64,000 bases of DNA. Origin: Candidatus Eisenbacteria bacterium. GTDB taxonomy: Bacteria > Eisenbacteria > RBG-16-71-46 > JAFGJU01. A program made the position numbers and the translations under genes. The notes beneath the pieces are model-generated. The model did no database searches, was not told the origin of the DNA, and saw only the letters and a program-made list of their open reading frames with translations. Positions 28,033-36,731 of this stretch are shown here, piece by piece (within the stretch, counting starts at the first letter, position 1; every line of letters starts with the position of its first letter). The stretch is from contig JAPLKG010000017.1 in assembly GCA_026388185.1 (NCBI GenBank), positions 222,081 to 286,080 on the forward strand. Direction: 5' to 3'.

Positions 28033-28061
28033 ATTATATCACATGAAGTTGTCCGTGTAAA
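28033..28061 (-). promoter_or_regulatory. near-consensus promoter in front of an orphan stretch
   Basis: TTTACA, 17 bp, TATAAT on the minus strand, right behind the tRNA-Val terminator. Within the next 170 nt there is only a 17-codon frame (MCDDNMWNFMAEGRFTG, ATG near 27924) before a GGGGG-TTTTTT stretch at 27847-27857 and the next promoter. A small RNA, a small peptide or just a long leader are possible. Otherwise nothing supportable lies between 27677 and 28060. Confidence 0.55.
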
Positions 28062-28062
28062 G

Positions 28063-28085
28063 AAAAAACGGGCCGGATCCCCCGT
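28063..28085 (-). terminator. Rho-independent terminator after tRNA-Val
   Basis: ACGGG/CCCGT stem around GGATCCGG, followed by a T-run on the minus strand, 44 nt behind the tRNA. It closes the long operon that begins at yggS. Confidence 0.7.
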
Positions 28086-28128
28086 TCCCGGAGCTGCTTC
28101 CGGGCGTGTCGCTGCCGGTGGTGGGCAG

Positions 28129-28204
28129 TGGTGGGCGAAACAGGACTTGAACCTGTGACCCCTTGCGTGTAAAGCAAGTGCTCTGCCAACTGAGCTATTC
28201 GCCC
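28129..28204 (-). tRNA. tRNA-Val (anticodon TAC)
   Basis: 76 nt including an encoded CCA. Acceptor GGGCGAA/TTCGCCC with discriminator A, D-arm TAGCTCAGTTGGCAGAGCA, anticodon loop CTTTACA, T-loop GTTCAAG. It begins 3 nt behind the stop of the small membrane protein gene, so it is probably cut out of the operon transcript. Confidence 0.97.
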
Positions 28205-28207
28205 ACG

Positions 28208-28435
28208 CTATTTCAACAGGATGGCAAGGGGGACCAGGGCGCAGTAACCCGCCACCAGAAGAATGGGTGCCAGGGTGATGGAGCCTATTGAGAGCATGAC
28301 GTAACCAACGATTATCGATGCAAAACCTGCCGCAAAAAGCCAATAGCTTCTGGCCGAAAAAGCTATGACGTCACTCGCGGCTTCTCTGGTCTTGCGCCCC
28401 GTCCCGCCCTTTCTAGCCTTTTCTGGAGATTTCAT
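28208..28435 (-). CDS. small two-helix membrane protein
   Basis: 75 residues. A basic N-terminus (KARKGGTGRKTRE) precedes two hydrophobic helices (about 29-50 and 53-73). It resembles short DUF3098-type membrane proteins, but I cannot confirm the family. It starts 3 nt behind larE and ends 3 nt before tRNA-Val, so it is translated from the long operon. Function unknown. Confidence 0.65.
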   Translation of the reverse strand: MKSPEKARKGGTGRKTREAASDVIAFSARSYWLFAAGFASIIVGYVMLSIGSITLAPILLVAGYCALVPLAILLK

Positions 28436-28438
28436 GCG

Positions 28439-29278
28439 TCACCCCCGCAGCTCGCTGCCTATGATTTTTCTGATAGGTTCGTTCATGCTTCCGGTTCTGT
28501 AGCCCTCCAAATCTATCGTCACGAAAAGGAAGCCGAGTTTCCTGAGGTCGTTCACCACCAAGTCCCTTACCTCATGGGACAGCAGGTTGTCAAGCTCATC
28601 CGGCAGGACTTCTATGCGGGCCACGTCGCCATGAGTCCTCACCCTGACCTGAGAGAATCCTTGCCGCTTGAGGCTTTGTTCCGCCGCGGCGACTCGTTCG
28701 AGCTCCGGGCGAGTGATCTCCGTCCCGTACGGAAATCTCGATGCGAGGCAGGCCTGAGGGGGTTTGGACCAGTTGGGAAGCCCGACCGTCCTTGCAAGCT
28801 CTCTCACCTCTGATTTCGTGAGCCCCGCTTCTCTGAGCGGGCTCACTATACCGTGTTCTCTTGCGGCGCGCGAGCCCGGCCTGAAGTCGAGCAGATCGTC
28901 GCAGTTTGAGCCGTCGGCAACCCACTTGATGTTCCTCTCACGTGCAATTGCCTTGAGCTTTCCGAAGAGCTCGACCTTGCAGTGATAGCATCTTTCGGGG
29001 GGATTGCTGCTGAATCGGGGATCTGACAGCTCTTCCGTCTTGGCGACGAGACAGTTCGCGCCGATCTGTCTCGCCAGATCCAGAGCCTCCGCCAGTTCGC
29101 TCGGGGGATAGGTAGGCGAGTCTGCTATTACGGCCAGGACATTGCCCCCGAGCACGTTCACGGCCACCTTGAGAAGAAGAGAACTGTCAACGCCGCCCGA
29201 AAAAGCCACGAGAACGCTTCCAAGTCTCTCTATCAGGCTCTCGAGGTTTTCTAACTTGCCGGCCAGTTGCGCTTCCAT
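28439..29278 (-). CDS. larE: ATP-dependent sacrificial sulfur transferase LarE
   Basis: 279 residues, PP-loop ATPase. The PP-loop SGGVDSSLL is near residue 30, then ERCYHCKVELFGKL, and the cysteine of PPQACLASRFPYGTEI that in LarE proteins gives its sulfur to the nickel-pincer cofactor. The cofactor serves lactate racemase LarA and relatives. larA, larB and larC are not in the window, so partners must be elsewhere or the protein has another sulfur-transfer job. It lies 17 nt behind mltG. Confidence 0.9.
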   Translation of the reverse strand: MEAQLAGKLENLESLIERLGSVLVAFSGGVDSSLLLKVAVNVLGGNVLAVIADSPTYPPSELAEALDLARQIGANCLVAKTEELSDPRFSSNPPERCYHCKVELFGKLKAIARERNIKWVADGSNCDDLLDFRPGSRAAREHGIVSPLREAGLTKSEVRELARTVGLPNWSKPPQACLASRFPYGTEITRPELERVAAAEQSLKRQGFSQVRVRTHGDVARIEVLPDELDNLLSHEVRDLVVNDLRKLGFLFVTIDLEGYRTGSMNEPIRKIIGSELRG

Positions 29279-29295
29279 GCTGTCTCTTCAGTTCT

Positions 29296-30330
29296 TCAAG
29301 CTCCAGACGAGTCCCGAGATCGGGTCGCGTCTCTCACACTTCTTATCGCCGCAAGGTGTTCTTCTATGGTCTTACTAAAGATGTGAGTGCCGTCGCCTCT
29401 CGCGACAAAGTACATGTCCTCACAATCCTTGAGCGGGAAGATGACCGCACTGACCGCGCTCTTCCCCGGATTGCAGATGGGGCCGGGCGGAAGTCCCGTC
29501 ACGAAATACGTGTTGTAAGGGGAGCGCACCTCCAGATCTCTGTACACGATTCTATCCCTTCGACCTCCGAGCGCGTATGCCACCGTGGGGTCGGCTTGAA
29601 GTCTCCAGCCCTGCTTGAGCCTGTTCGTGAAGACGGCGGCTATTCTCGGACGTTCGTCGTCAACCTGCGCTTCGCCTTCCACGATCGAAGCAAGCGTTAG
29701 AACCTGATGCCAGCTCAGACCGACTTCGGCGGCCTTCTTGCCGAACTCCACGCCGAAGGCATGTCTGCCTTTGCTCACCATCTCCCTCACGATCTCGGCA
29801 GGTTCCATGCCCGGAACAAAACCGTACGTATCCGGAAAGAGATATCCCTCCAAAGAACGCGCATTCACACCGACGGAGTGAGCAAAGGTACTGTCGTCGA
29901 CAAGCGCCAGAAAGGTCTTCGGGTCGAGGCGGATTTCGCGATAGAGAATGTCGGCTATCTCTTTCGACGTGAGACCCTCCGGAATCGTAACCAGGTCCTC
30001 GGGTTTCATTCCCTGGGTGAGCTGCCCTATTACTTCGAAGACGCCGAACTCTCTGTCTATCTTGAACCTGCCCGCCTTCATTTCCTTCTCGGCGCCGATG
30101 GCCCTGGCCGCCAGGATGAAAACCGCCTTGCTCCTTATGACGCCGCTCTCTTTGAGTATGCCCGCAATCTCCTGCAACTGTGCTCCCCGTGGGATGAGCA
30201 CCATGATCTTCTCGGGCATACCTTCACGCGGAAGAGGCGGAAACGCGAGACTCACGACAAAGACGACCAACGCCAGGGCCAGCACGATGAGAAGCTTCCG
30301 TCCGATCCTTGTGAGCTTTTCTCTTTCCAT
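29296..30330 (-). CDS. mltG: endolytic murein transglycosylase MltG
   Basis: 344 residues with an N-terminal membrane helix (about 12-32) and a YceG domain. A LysM-like subdomain (PRGAQLQEIAGILKESGVI) precedes the catalytic region LASIVEGEAQVDDERPRIAA, whose glutamate cleaves glycan strands, and then RLQADPTVAYALGGR and SPYNTYFVTGLPPGPICNPG. It releases nascent peptidoglycan strands from the membrane. It lies 38 nt behind ruvX. Confidence 0.95.
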   Translation of the reverse strand: MEREKLTRIGRKLLIVLALALVVFVVSLAFPPLPREGMPEKIMVLIPRGAQLQEIAGILKESGVIRSKAVFILAARAIGAEKEMKAGRFKIDREFGVFEVIGQLTQGMKPEDLVTIPEGLTSKEIADILYREIRLDPKTFLALVDDSTFAHSVGVNARSLEGYLFPDTYGFVPGMEPAEIVREMVSKGRHAFGVEFGKKAAEVGLSWHQVLTLASIVEGEAQVDDERPRIAAVFTNRLKQGWRLQADPTVAYALGGRRDRIVYRDLEVRSPYNTYFVTGLPPGPICNPGKSAVSAVIFPLKDCEDMYFVARGDGTHIFSKTIEEHLAAIRSVRDATRSRDSSGA

Positions 30331-30368
30331 GTTGAAAACGACTGCGACAAAGGGACAGGAGAAGTCGT

Positions 30369-30851
30369 TTACGGTGAGCCATTCAGTTCGGAATGTGTGC
30401 CATTCTCTTCAGGGCGTGAGCCTTCCTGCCGGGTTGTGTTGACCCTTCGACTCAAGAATGACTGGAGTATCAGGAGCGCGGCCACGATATCACGTTTTTC
30501 CTTTTTCTTCCTCGCGCGTTTGCTCAGTCCCAACAACAGTCGTTCCGCCTCCGCGGTCGAGAGTCTCTCGTCCCACAAAGTCACCTTCACGCCACAGGCA
30601 GAAGAGAGCTTGGAAGCGAAGCTCGTGACCTTCTCCGCTTGCGGGCCGGAAGTGCCGTCGAGAGACAAGGGGAGACCCACTACAATTTCGGCGACGGCCT
30701 CCCGGGTCACGAGCTCCCTGATTTCTGTGATCGCCTGCTCTTGGCTTCTCACGTGGAGAACAGAAGGATTCCCGGCCACCACCCCGCCCGGATCGCTGAT
30801 GGAAACGCCTACTCTTCTTGTCCCGAAATCTATTCCCATCACGCGACCCAT
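30369..30851 (-). CDS. ruvX: YqgF/RuvX-type putative Holliday junction resolvase
   Basis: 160 residues, RNase H-like fold. Motifs GIDFGTRRVGVSISD, VVGLPLSLDGTSGPQAEKV and LWDERLSTAEAERLL carry the acidic active-site residues. In E. coli the homologue acts in 16S/23S rRNA maturation; the resolvase role is by fold. The last about 25 residues are an unconserved tail. It lies 19 nt behind the ATPase gene. Confidence 0.93.
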   Translation of the reverse strand: MGRVMGIDFGTRRVGVSISDPGGVVAGNPSVLHVRSQEQAITEIRELVTREAVAEIVVGLPLSLDGTSGPQAEKVTSFASKLSSACGVKVTLWDERLSTAEAERLLLGLSKRARKKKEKRDIVAALLILQSFLSRRVNTTRQEGSRPEENGTHSELNGSP

Positions 30852-30870
30852 ACGCCGTGTTCCAGTCTTT

Positions 30871-31311
30871 CTACGTCCCGGTCTTCTCCGAGGCAGAGCC
30901 TTTCCTCTTGACCATCGTCACCGAGGTTCCGCCCTCGAATTCAAAAACTACTTCGTCCATCAATGACTTGATTATCGCGAGCCCTCTTCCCCTGGATTCC
31001 ACCGCCGCCTCGTCCAACTGGCACTTCACGCAGGAGGGATCGAAACCGGCGCCAGGATCCAAGACGGTGACTCTTAGAAGGTTTTCTTCGATCTGGTATG
31101 ACAGAATCACGTGTTTCGCATCGCTGCATCCGCAACCGTGCTGAATGGCGTTCGTGCTCGCCTCGATCACGGATATCGCAATCGCATTCTTTTCGTCCTC
31201 GTCAAACCCGACGTAGTCGGCCACGGTGTCGCTCACCCTGTCAACCACACGAAGAAACTCCAAGCTGCCGGGTATTATCAGCTTTATGGAAGAATTGCGG
31301 CTAGCGTTCAC
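30871..31311 (-). CDS. anti-sigma-factor-type ATP-binding protein (RsbW/SpoIIAB-like)
   Basis: 146 residues, stand-alone GHKL ATPase domain. The N box (EASTNAIQHGCG), G1 box (DPGAGFDP) and G2 box (GRGLAIIKSLMDEV) are intact. Such proteins phosphorylate anti-sigma antagonists or hold sigma factors. No antagonist or sigma gene is next to it. A GTG start overlaps the rluA stop as GTGA, so the two are coupled. Confidence 0.88.
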   Translation of the reverse strand: MNASRNSSIKLIIPGSLEFLRVVDRVSDTVADYVGFDEDEKNAIAISVIEASTNAIQHGCGCSDAKHVILSYQIEENLLRVTVLDPGAGFDPSCVKCQLDEAAVESRGRGLAIIKSLMDEVVFEFEGGTSVTMVKRKGSASEKTGT

Positions 31312-32288
31312 GCGATTGCCTGTTGGCCTCTCCTCAAGGCTTCAAGGAGTCCTTGGATGTCAGCAGGAAGAGGGATCTCGAAGGACAACGTCTCCCCGCT
31401 GATCGGATGCCTGAATGTCAACGCAGCGGCGTGGAGCGCAGGACGCTCGATCAAACCGAGCATGTCGGATGCCTCCCTTCTCCTTTCGCCGCCAAGCCTA
31501 GAAACGGCCTTCGTTCTACCCCCGTACAGTGGATCCCCAAAAACGGGATGGCCCAGGTACGAAAAGTGTACTCTTATTTGATGCGTTCTTCCAGTCTCAA
31601 GCGAAGCCGTGGCGTGAGTGGCAAAGCAAAACCGCTCGAGAACGGAGAAACGCGTGGCCGCCTTCTTGCCCCTCTGCCAGTCCACTGCCATTTTTTTCCT
31701 GTGAATTCTGTGTCTCGCGATGGGAGCTTCGATTCTTCCCGAGCTTTCTTTGAGGAGGCCCCACACGACCAGATGGTACTTGCGTGCAACCTCTCTTTGT
31801 GCAATCTGCTTTGCGAGCGAAAGATGCGCCTGATCCGTTTTGGCGGCAACCAGCAAGCCCGAGGTTCCTTTGTCGAGCCTGTGTACTATGCCCGGACGCA
31901 AGACGCCGCCGATTCCGGAAAGGTCTCCGCAGTGGGCAAGAAGTGCGTTGACGAGGGTACCACTCTTCACACCGGCTCCTGGATGCACTACGAGCCCAGG
32001 AGGCTTGTTCACAACCACAAGGTGCTTGTCCTCAAAAACTATGTCAAGCGGAATTGGCTGGGCCTCGTGCACGCTGGCTTCCGGTTCCACCAGCGTCAGC
32101 GTCAGTTCCTGGCCCGCCCTCACTTTTTGGCTGCTCTTGGCCGTCTCACCGGCGACCCTGACGTTGCCTTCTCTTATGAGTCTCTGCGCTTGCGAGCGGG
32201 TAATCTGAGGAAAGAGCGCGGCGACCGCTACGTCAAGCCTTTTCCCCTCGGAGGCGTGGGGTATGTTCTTCTTGAGGATTTTCGGCAT
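31308..32288 (-). CDS. RluA-family 23S rRNA pseudouridine synthase
   Basis: 326 residues. An N-terminal S4 RNA-binding domain (LDVAVAALFPQITRSQAQRL) is followed by the synthase domain. The catalytic aspartate is in PGIVHRLDKGTSGLLVAA, with LVVHPGAG before and LETGRTHQIRVHFSYLGHPV after it. The layout is that of RluD-type enzymes acting on 23S rRNA, but the exact target is not decided by sequence. It lies 19 nt behind lspA. Confidence 0.94.
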   Translation of the reverse strand: MPKILKKNIPHASEGKRLDVAVAALFPQITRSQAQRLIREGNVRVAGETAKSSQKVRAGQELTLTLVEPEASVHEAQPIPLDIVFEDKHLVVVNKPPGLVVHPGAGVKSGTLVNALLAHCGDLSGIGGVLRPGIVHRLDKGTSGLLVAAKTDQAHLSLAKQIAQREVARKYHLVVWGLLKESSGRIEAPIARHRIHRKKMAVDWQRGKKAATRFSVLERFCFATHATASLETGRTHQIRVHFSYLGHPVFGDPLYGGRTKAVSRLGGERRREASDMLGLIERPALHAAALTFRHPISGETLSFEIPLPADIQGLLEALRRGQQAIA

Positions 32289-32307
32289 GGAACAAACCAG
32301 GAAAGAA

Positions 32308-32787
32308 TCATTCTGCGGGGTGCCACGTGAGAAGAGAATGGTAAAGAAAGAGCAACACCCCCACGGTCACTGCGGTGTCGGCCACGTTGAATACGGGCCA
32401 TCTCACACTCTTCCAGCCCACGTCGATGAAGTCCACCACCCCGCCGAGCCTCAGTCTATCAATCAGGTTGCCGATTGCGCCTGCAAGAACAAGGACAAGG
32501 GAGAAGGACATGCCGGGCCGACTTCTTCTTGACCGAAAGATAAGGAACAGGAGAACGAGTATGGTGAGAAAGGTCGTGAGAATGAGAGGAGTTCTGTGTC
32601 CGGAAAGTAACCCGAAAACGACGCCGGAGTTGCGAACAAAAGTGAGGCGCACGAAGTCTGTGAGGAGGGGTATGGACTGGCCCGGCTGCATGAGGCGAAG
32701 CACGACGAGCTTCGAGACCTGGTCGAGCAGCAGCGTGCCCGAAAGCACAAACAGGAACTTCTTCAACGACCCCTGCCCCCCTTTCAC
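32308..32787 (-). CDS. lspA: lipoprotein signal peptidase (signal peptidase II)
   Basis: 159 residues from a GTG that overlaps the dksA-type stop as GTGA. The frame stays open further upstream, but the extra part has no membrane character. Four membrane helices. The catalytic aspartates lie in GAIGNLIDRLRLGGVVDFID and FNVADTAVTVG. It removes signal peptides from prolipoproteins, of which this window encodes at least two (the GWxTD protein and 59044-59394). Confidence 0.95.
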   Translation of the reverse strand: MKGGQGSLKKFLFVLSGTLLLDQVSKLVVLRLMQPGQSIPLLTDFVRLTFVRNSGVVFGLLSGHRTPLILTTFLTILVLLFLIFRSRRSRPGMSFSLVLVLAGAIGNLIDRLRLGGVVDFIDVGWKSVRWPVFNVADTAVTVGVLLFLYHSLLTWHPAE

Positions 32788-33161
32788 TGCCCGGCCTTCT
32801 CTTCTTTCTCCTTGCACTTTATGCAAAGCCTTGCGTGGGGGACCACCTCGAGTCTTTCCGGAGAAATGGGCTGGCCGCAAGACTCGCAGTTCCCGTACTC
32901 CTCTTTGTAGAGTCTCCTCAAGGCCTCGTTGATGTGATACAGCAGCCTTCCTTCCGCCGAGGCGAAGAGAAACGACTTCTCCCTCTCCATGGCGTCGGTA
33001 CCGAGGTCGGCCATGTGGAACGTGTATGCCGAGACGTCGCCCGAAGAGTCCTTCAGCGTCTGGTTCAGCACATCTTTCTCCAAATGAGCCAACTGCACCA
33101 ACACTTCTTCTCTCTCTTCCATCAGCCTCTTCTCGAAGTGCTTAAGATCTTTCTTGTTCAC
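32784..33161 (-). CDS. DksA/TraR-type zinc-finger regulator
   Basis: 125 residues from the GTG at 33161, which has AGGAGG 10 nt upstream; the frame is open to a GTG at 33203. Coiled-coil N-terminal part and a C4 zinc finger, CESCGQPISPERLEVVPHAR followed by CIKC. DksA-family proteins bind RNA polymerase through the secondary channel and tune transcription together with ppGpp. It sits between ileS and lspA, a common arrangement in several phyla. Confidence 0.92.
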   Translation of the reverse strand: MNKKDLKHFEKRLMEEREEVLVQLAHLEKDVLNQTLKDSSGDVSAYTFHMADLGTDAMEREKSFLFASAEGRLLYHINEALRRLYKEEYGNCESCGQPISPERLEVVPHARLCIKCKEKEEKAGQ

Positions 33162-33235
33162 GTTTCTCACCCCTCCTGAGTCTGCCTTCCGGTCCTCGAC
33201 CACCCGGGTCTCTCGCTTCTATGAGTCCTTTCTTA

Positions 33236-36200
33236 TTATTCGGCCTTTTTCAGCGCAACCTTTACTTTCTCTCCATCGAGGGTCCATTCTTCCAGCGCGA
33301 AGCCTCCGGAGGCTTCGGTCTTCGGTAACGCCGGTTCTACGCGCTCGGCAAGAGACTCTCCTTCAATCGCCTTAGCCTGCTTGTCAGCAATCCCGGCAAC
33401 GTCCCCGGGCAGCGCGGGCTCGATACTCTCGGCAAGGGCTTCGCTGGCTATGTAGTCTCTGGAGGCCTCAAGAATCGATCTCAGGTTTGCACCGGCTTCG
33501 TAGTACAGGACAATCCTGTCAGAGACTTCGAGCCCGGCCGTTTTCCGCAGAGACTGGAGCCGATGAACGAATTCCCTAACCGTGCCCTCTCGCCTGAGCT
33601 CGTCCGTGATCTTCGTCGTCAGCCAAACGCCCCACGTGCCTTCTCTGTCACCCCATCCAAAGACAGGCTGTTCCTCGCTCTCTACCGGACAGCGCAACGC
33701 GGCAGATTCCAGGGCAAGTTCCAAACCCTCTTTCTTCTTCTCCGTCACCTCAACCTCGGCGGAGGAAAGAACCACCTTTCCCTCCGAGGTCTCTATCTCG
33801 ACCGTTCCACCGGAATGGATTCTCTGGAGCCCTTCCTGGTCCAGAGACTTGATGACCTTCGCAACCTCGTTCACCCTCTTACCGAAACGAGGGCCGAGAG
33901 CCTCGAATTTTGGCTTTGCGACATACTCAGTCACGCTTCTGTCATCCTGGGGAGCTTTTTCCGGGACATTCTTGTCGATCCGCACCTCTTTCACGTTGAG
34001 TTCTTCCTTCACAAGGTCACCGAACTGGGCAAGCGCTTCTTCCGCCACCCTCTTGGCCCCGACGACATAGACTGCCCGCAGAGGCTGGCGGATCTTGAAC
34101 TTGGCATCGTTCCTCAGTGCCCTTCCGCGGATTTCTCTCCTGGCGGCGTTTCTCAGTGCCCTTCCGAGGGAGATGATGTCCATAACGGCGCGCATCTTCT
34201 CTTCGAGGGCGCTGTCAATGGCGCTCTCGTCGAATTGAGGAAAATCACAAAGGTGAACACTCTCGGGAACCGACGTGTTCCCCTTGCGCGCGATCTTCTG
34301 GTGAATCTCCTCGCTCACAAAAGGCGCGATTGGCGCGATCAGCCTGGCAACGTTGTTGAGGACGCCGTAAAGAGTCTCGTAGGCTCCGAGTTTGTCCGGG
34401 CCGAGCTCGGATTTCCAGAATCTTCGCCTGCATTTTCTTATGTACCAATTACTTAGGTCCTCTATCACAAACTCCTGAATCGCCCTGGCGGCCCGGGTTA
34501 TCTCGTAGCTCTCCAGGTCGCCCCCGACCTGGCGCGTCAGCGAATTGAGCTTGGAGATAATCCACCTGTCGATCAAGGAAAGCTCGTAGCCGACCTTCGG
34601 ACGCCCGCCTGCACCAGATCGCCCCGACGAATCCGTGCCGCAAGGCTTGGGCTCGAAGGGGCCGGCGCCGGAAGGCCGGAAACCGTCAATGTTGGCGTAC
34701 AGCACGAAGAACTGGCAGGTATTCCTCAGCGTCCCTAGAAACTTGCTGGCCACTTCGGTCACGCCGTCCCTGTCGAATTTCGTGGGTATCCAGGGCGGAC
34801 TCGTGGTCACAAGATACCAACGCAGGGCGTCCGCGCCTTCTTTCTCGAGAATCTCGGCGGGTTCCGCCGCGTTGCCGCGCGACTTACTCATCCGCTGCCC
34901 GTTCTTGTCGAGAATCATCTCTATCGGGACGACACTCTTGAAGCTGGACTCTCCGGAGACAAAAGACGAAATGGCGAGGAGGCTGTAGAACCAACCTCTC
35001 GACTGGTCCATGCCTTCGGAGATGAAGTCGGCCGGAAAGTTCTGCTCGAACTTGTCTCTGTTCTCGAAAGGATAATGCCATTGAGCGTACGGCATACTGC
35101 CGGAGTCAAACCAGCAGTCTATCACCTCGGGAGTGCGTCTCATGCTGCCGCCGCACGCCGGGCAATTCAGAACGAGTTCGTCCACCATCGGCTTGTGGAG
35201 ATCGAGATCTTGTGGAAGAACGGCGCCAAGATTCTTCAGTTCCTCTATGCTGCCGACGCAGACTTCCTTTGCGCACGCCTCGCAGATCCAGACGTTGAGA
35301 GGAGTGCCCCAGAAACGGTCTCTGCTGAGCGCCCAATCCACGTTGTTCTCTATCCAGTTTGCAAATCTGGAAACCCCTATGTCTCTCGGATACCACTCGA
35401 CCTTGCTATTGCACTCGACCATGAGATCCCTGTAGGACGTGGTCCTTATGTACCACGATTTTCTTGCGTAGTAGATGAGCGGCGAATCGCACCTCCAGCA
35501 GAACGGGTACGAGTGGACCACCTTCTCCTCTCCGTAAAGGAGCCCGCGATTCAGCAGGTCACGAATTATGTCTTTGTCCGCGTCTTTGACAAACACGTTG
35601 GCCCACGTCGTGACGTCTTCCGTGAAACGCCCCTCCCCGTCGACGGGTTGGAGCACGGGGAGACTTTTCTCCCTTCCCAGATTGTAGTCGTCCTCGCCGA
35701 AGGCCGGGGCGACGTGCACGATACCCGTGCCGTCTTCCATCGTCACGAACTCCGCAGTCTCCACCCTGAAGGCGTCGGGGGTGGAAGCGAAGAAAGGAAA
35801 CACTGGCTCGTACTGGCTGCCCTCGAGCTTTCCTCCCGGGAACTCCTCGACGATCTCGTACTGACTCGACAGCGCGCCGATTCTCGCCCTGGCAAGAATG
35901 AGACTCTCGCCGCCGGTTTTCACTCTCACATATTTCTCTTCGGGATGAACTGCCAGCGCCACGTTCGAGATGAGCGTCCACGGGGTCGTGGTCCAGACAA
36001 GGAACGACGTGCCCGGTTCCGTCTTGTGCCTGAATCTCACGTAGACGGAGGGATCTTCGACGTCCCGGTATCCCTGTGACACCTCGTGGCTGGAGAGGGG
36101 CGTTCCGCAACGCGGACAATACGGCAGTATTTTGTGCGCCCGGTAGATGGCTCCTCTGTCCCAGAATTTCTTGAGAAGCCACCAGACCGATTCGATGTAT

Positions 36201-36661
36201 TCGTTCGTGCAGGTAATGTATGGGTGATCGAGGTCCAGCCAGAAGCCGATCCTCTCCGTTACCTGTCTCCACTCCTTTTCGTACTTGAAGACGCTTTCTT
36301 TGCAGCGTCTGTTGAAGGCTTTGACACCGTATTTCTCGATTTGATCCTTGCTCGTGATGTTGAGTTCCTGCTCCACTTCGATCTCGACGGGCAGGCCGTG
36401 CGTGTCCCACCCCGCCTTTCTCTCGACCAGAAATCCCTGCATCGTCTTGTAGCGGCAGACCAGGTCCTTCACCGTCCTGGCCATCACGTGATGCACGCCG
36501 GGAAGCCCGTTGGCGGTCGGCGGGCCTTCGTAGAAGACAAAGCGCGGCGATTGAGACCTGAGGGCGAGGCTCTTTTCAAAAATGCTAGCAGTCTTCCAGA
36601 ATTCGATTATCTTCTTCTCATTCGCTGCGTACGTCAGATCTTTTCCGAAACTCTCAAACAT
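33236..36661 (-). CDS. ileS: isoleucyl-tRNA synthetase
   Basis: 1141 residues, class I aminoacyl-tRNA synthetase. The HIGH-type motif is HHVMA (in GLPGVHHVMARTVKDL) and the KMSKS-type motif RMSKS. A C-x2-C zinc knuckle precedes the segment EVIDCWFDSGSMPYAQWHYP. HVMA and the length point to the eukaryote-like form of bacterial IleS, the form often insensitive to mupirocin. The C-terminus has two similar segments, LAESIEPALPGD and LAERVEPALPKT, which look like a small internal duplication. It follows pnp by 70 nt. Confidence 0.96.
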   Translation of the reverse strand: MFESFGKDLTYAANEKKIIEFWKTASIFEKSLALRSQSPRFVFYEGPPTANGLPGVHHVMARTVKDLVCRYKTMQGFLVERKAGWDTHGLPVEIEVEQELNITSKDQIEKYGVKAFNRRCKESVFKYEKEWRQVTERIGFWLDLDHPYITCTNEYIESVWWLLKKFWDRGAIYRAHKILPYCPRCGTPLSSHEVSQGYRDVEDPSVYVRFRHKTEPGTSFLVWTTTPWTLISNVALAVHPEEKYVRVKTGGESLILARARIGALSSQYEIVEEFPGGKLEGSQYEPVFPFFASTPDAFRVETAEFVTMEDGTGIVHVAPAFGEDDYNLGREKSLPVLQPVDGEGRFTEDVTTWANVFVKDADKDIIRDLLNRGLLYGEEKVVHSYPFCWRCDSPLIYYARKSWYIRTTSYRDLMVECNSKVEWYPRDIGVSRFANWIENNVDWALSRDRFWGTPLNVWICEACAKEVCVGSIEELKNLGAVLPQDLDLHKPMVDELVLNCPACGGSMRRTPEVIDCWFDSGSMPYAQWHYPFENRDKFEQNFPADFISEGMDQSRGWFYSLLAISSFVSGESSFKSVVPIEMILDKNGQRMSKSRGNAAEPAEILEKEGADALRWYLVTTSPPWIPTKFDRDGVTEVASKFLGTLRNTCQFFVLYANIDGFRPSGAGPFEPKPCGTDSSGRSGAGGRPKVGYELSLIDRWIISKLNSLTRQVGGDLESYEITRAARAIQEFVIEDLSNWYIRKCRRRFWKSELGPDKLGAYETLYGVLNNVARLIAPIAPFVSEEIHQKIARKGNTSVPESVHLCDFPQFDESAIDSALEEKMRAVMDIISLGRALRNAARREIRGRALRNDAKFKIRQPLRAVYVVGAKRVAEEALAQFGDLVKEELNVKEVRIDKNVPEKAPQDDRSVTEYVAKPKFEALGPRFGKRVNEVAKVIKSLDQEGLQRIHSGGTVEIETSEGKVVLSSAEVEVTEKKKEGLELALESAALRCPVESEEQPVFGWGDREGTWGVWLTTKITDELRREGTVREFVHRLQSLRKTAGLEVSDRIVLYYEAGANLRSILEASRDYIASEALAESIEPALPGDVAGIADKQAKAIEGESLAERVEPALPKTEASGGFALEEWTLDGEKVKVALKKAE

Positions 36662-36731
36662 ATTTCCTGGCCAAACGCGTCCGATGTTCGCCGATCCCCT
36701 TCAGATGCGACTGTTGCCGGCGACTGACTTG

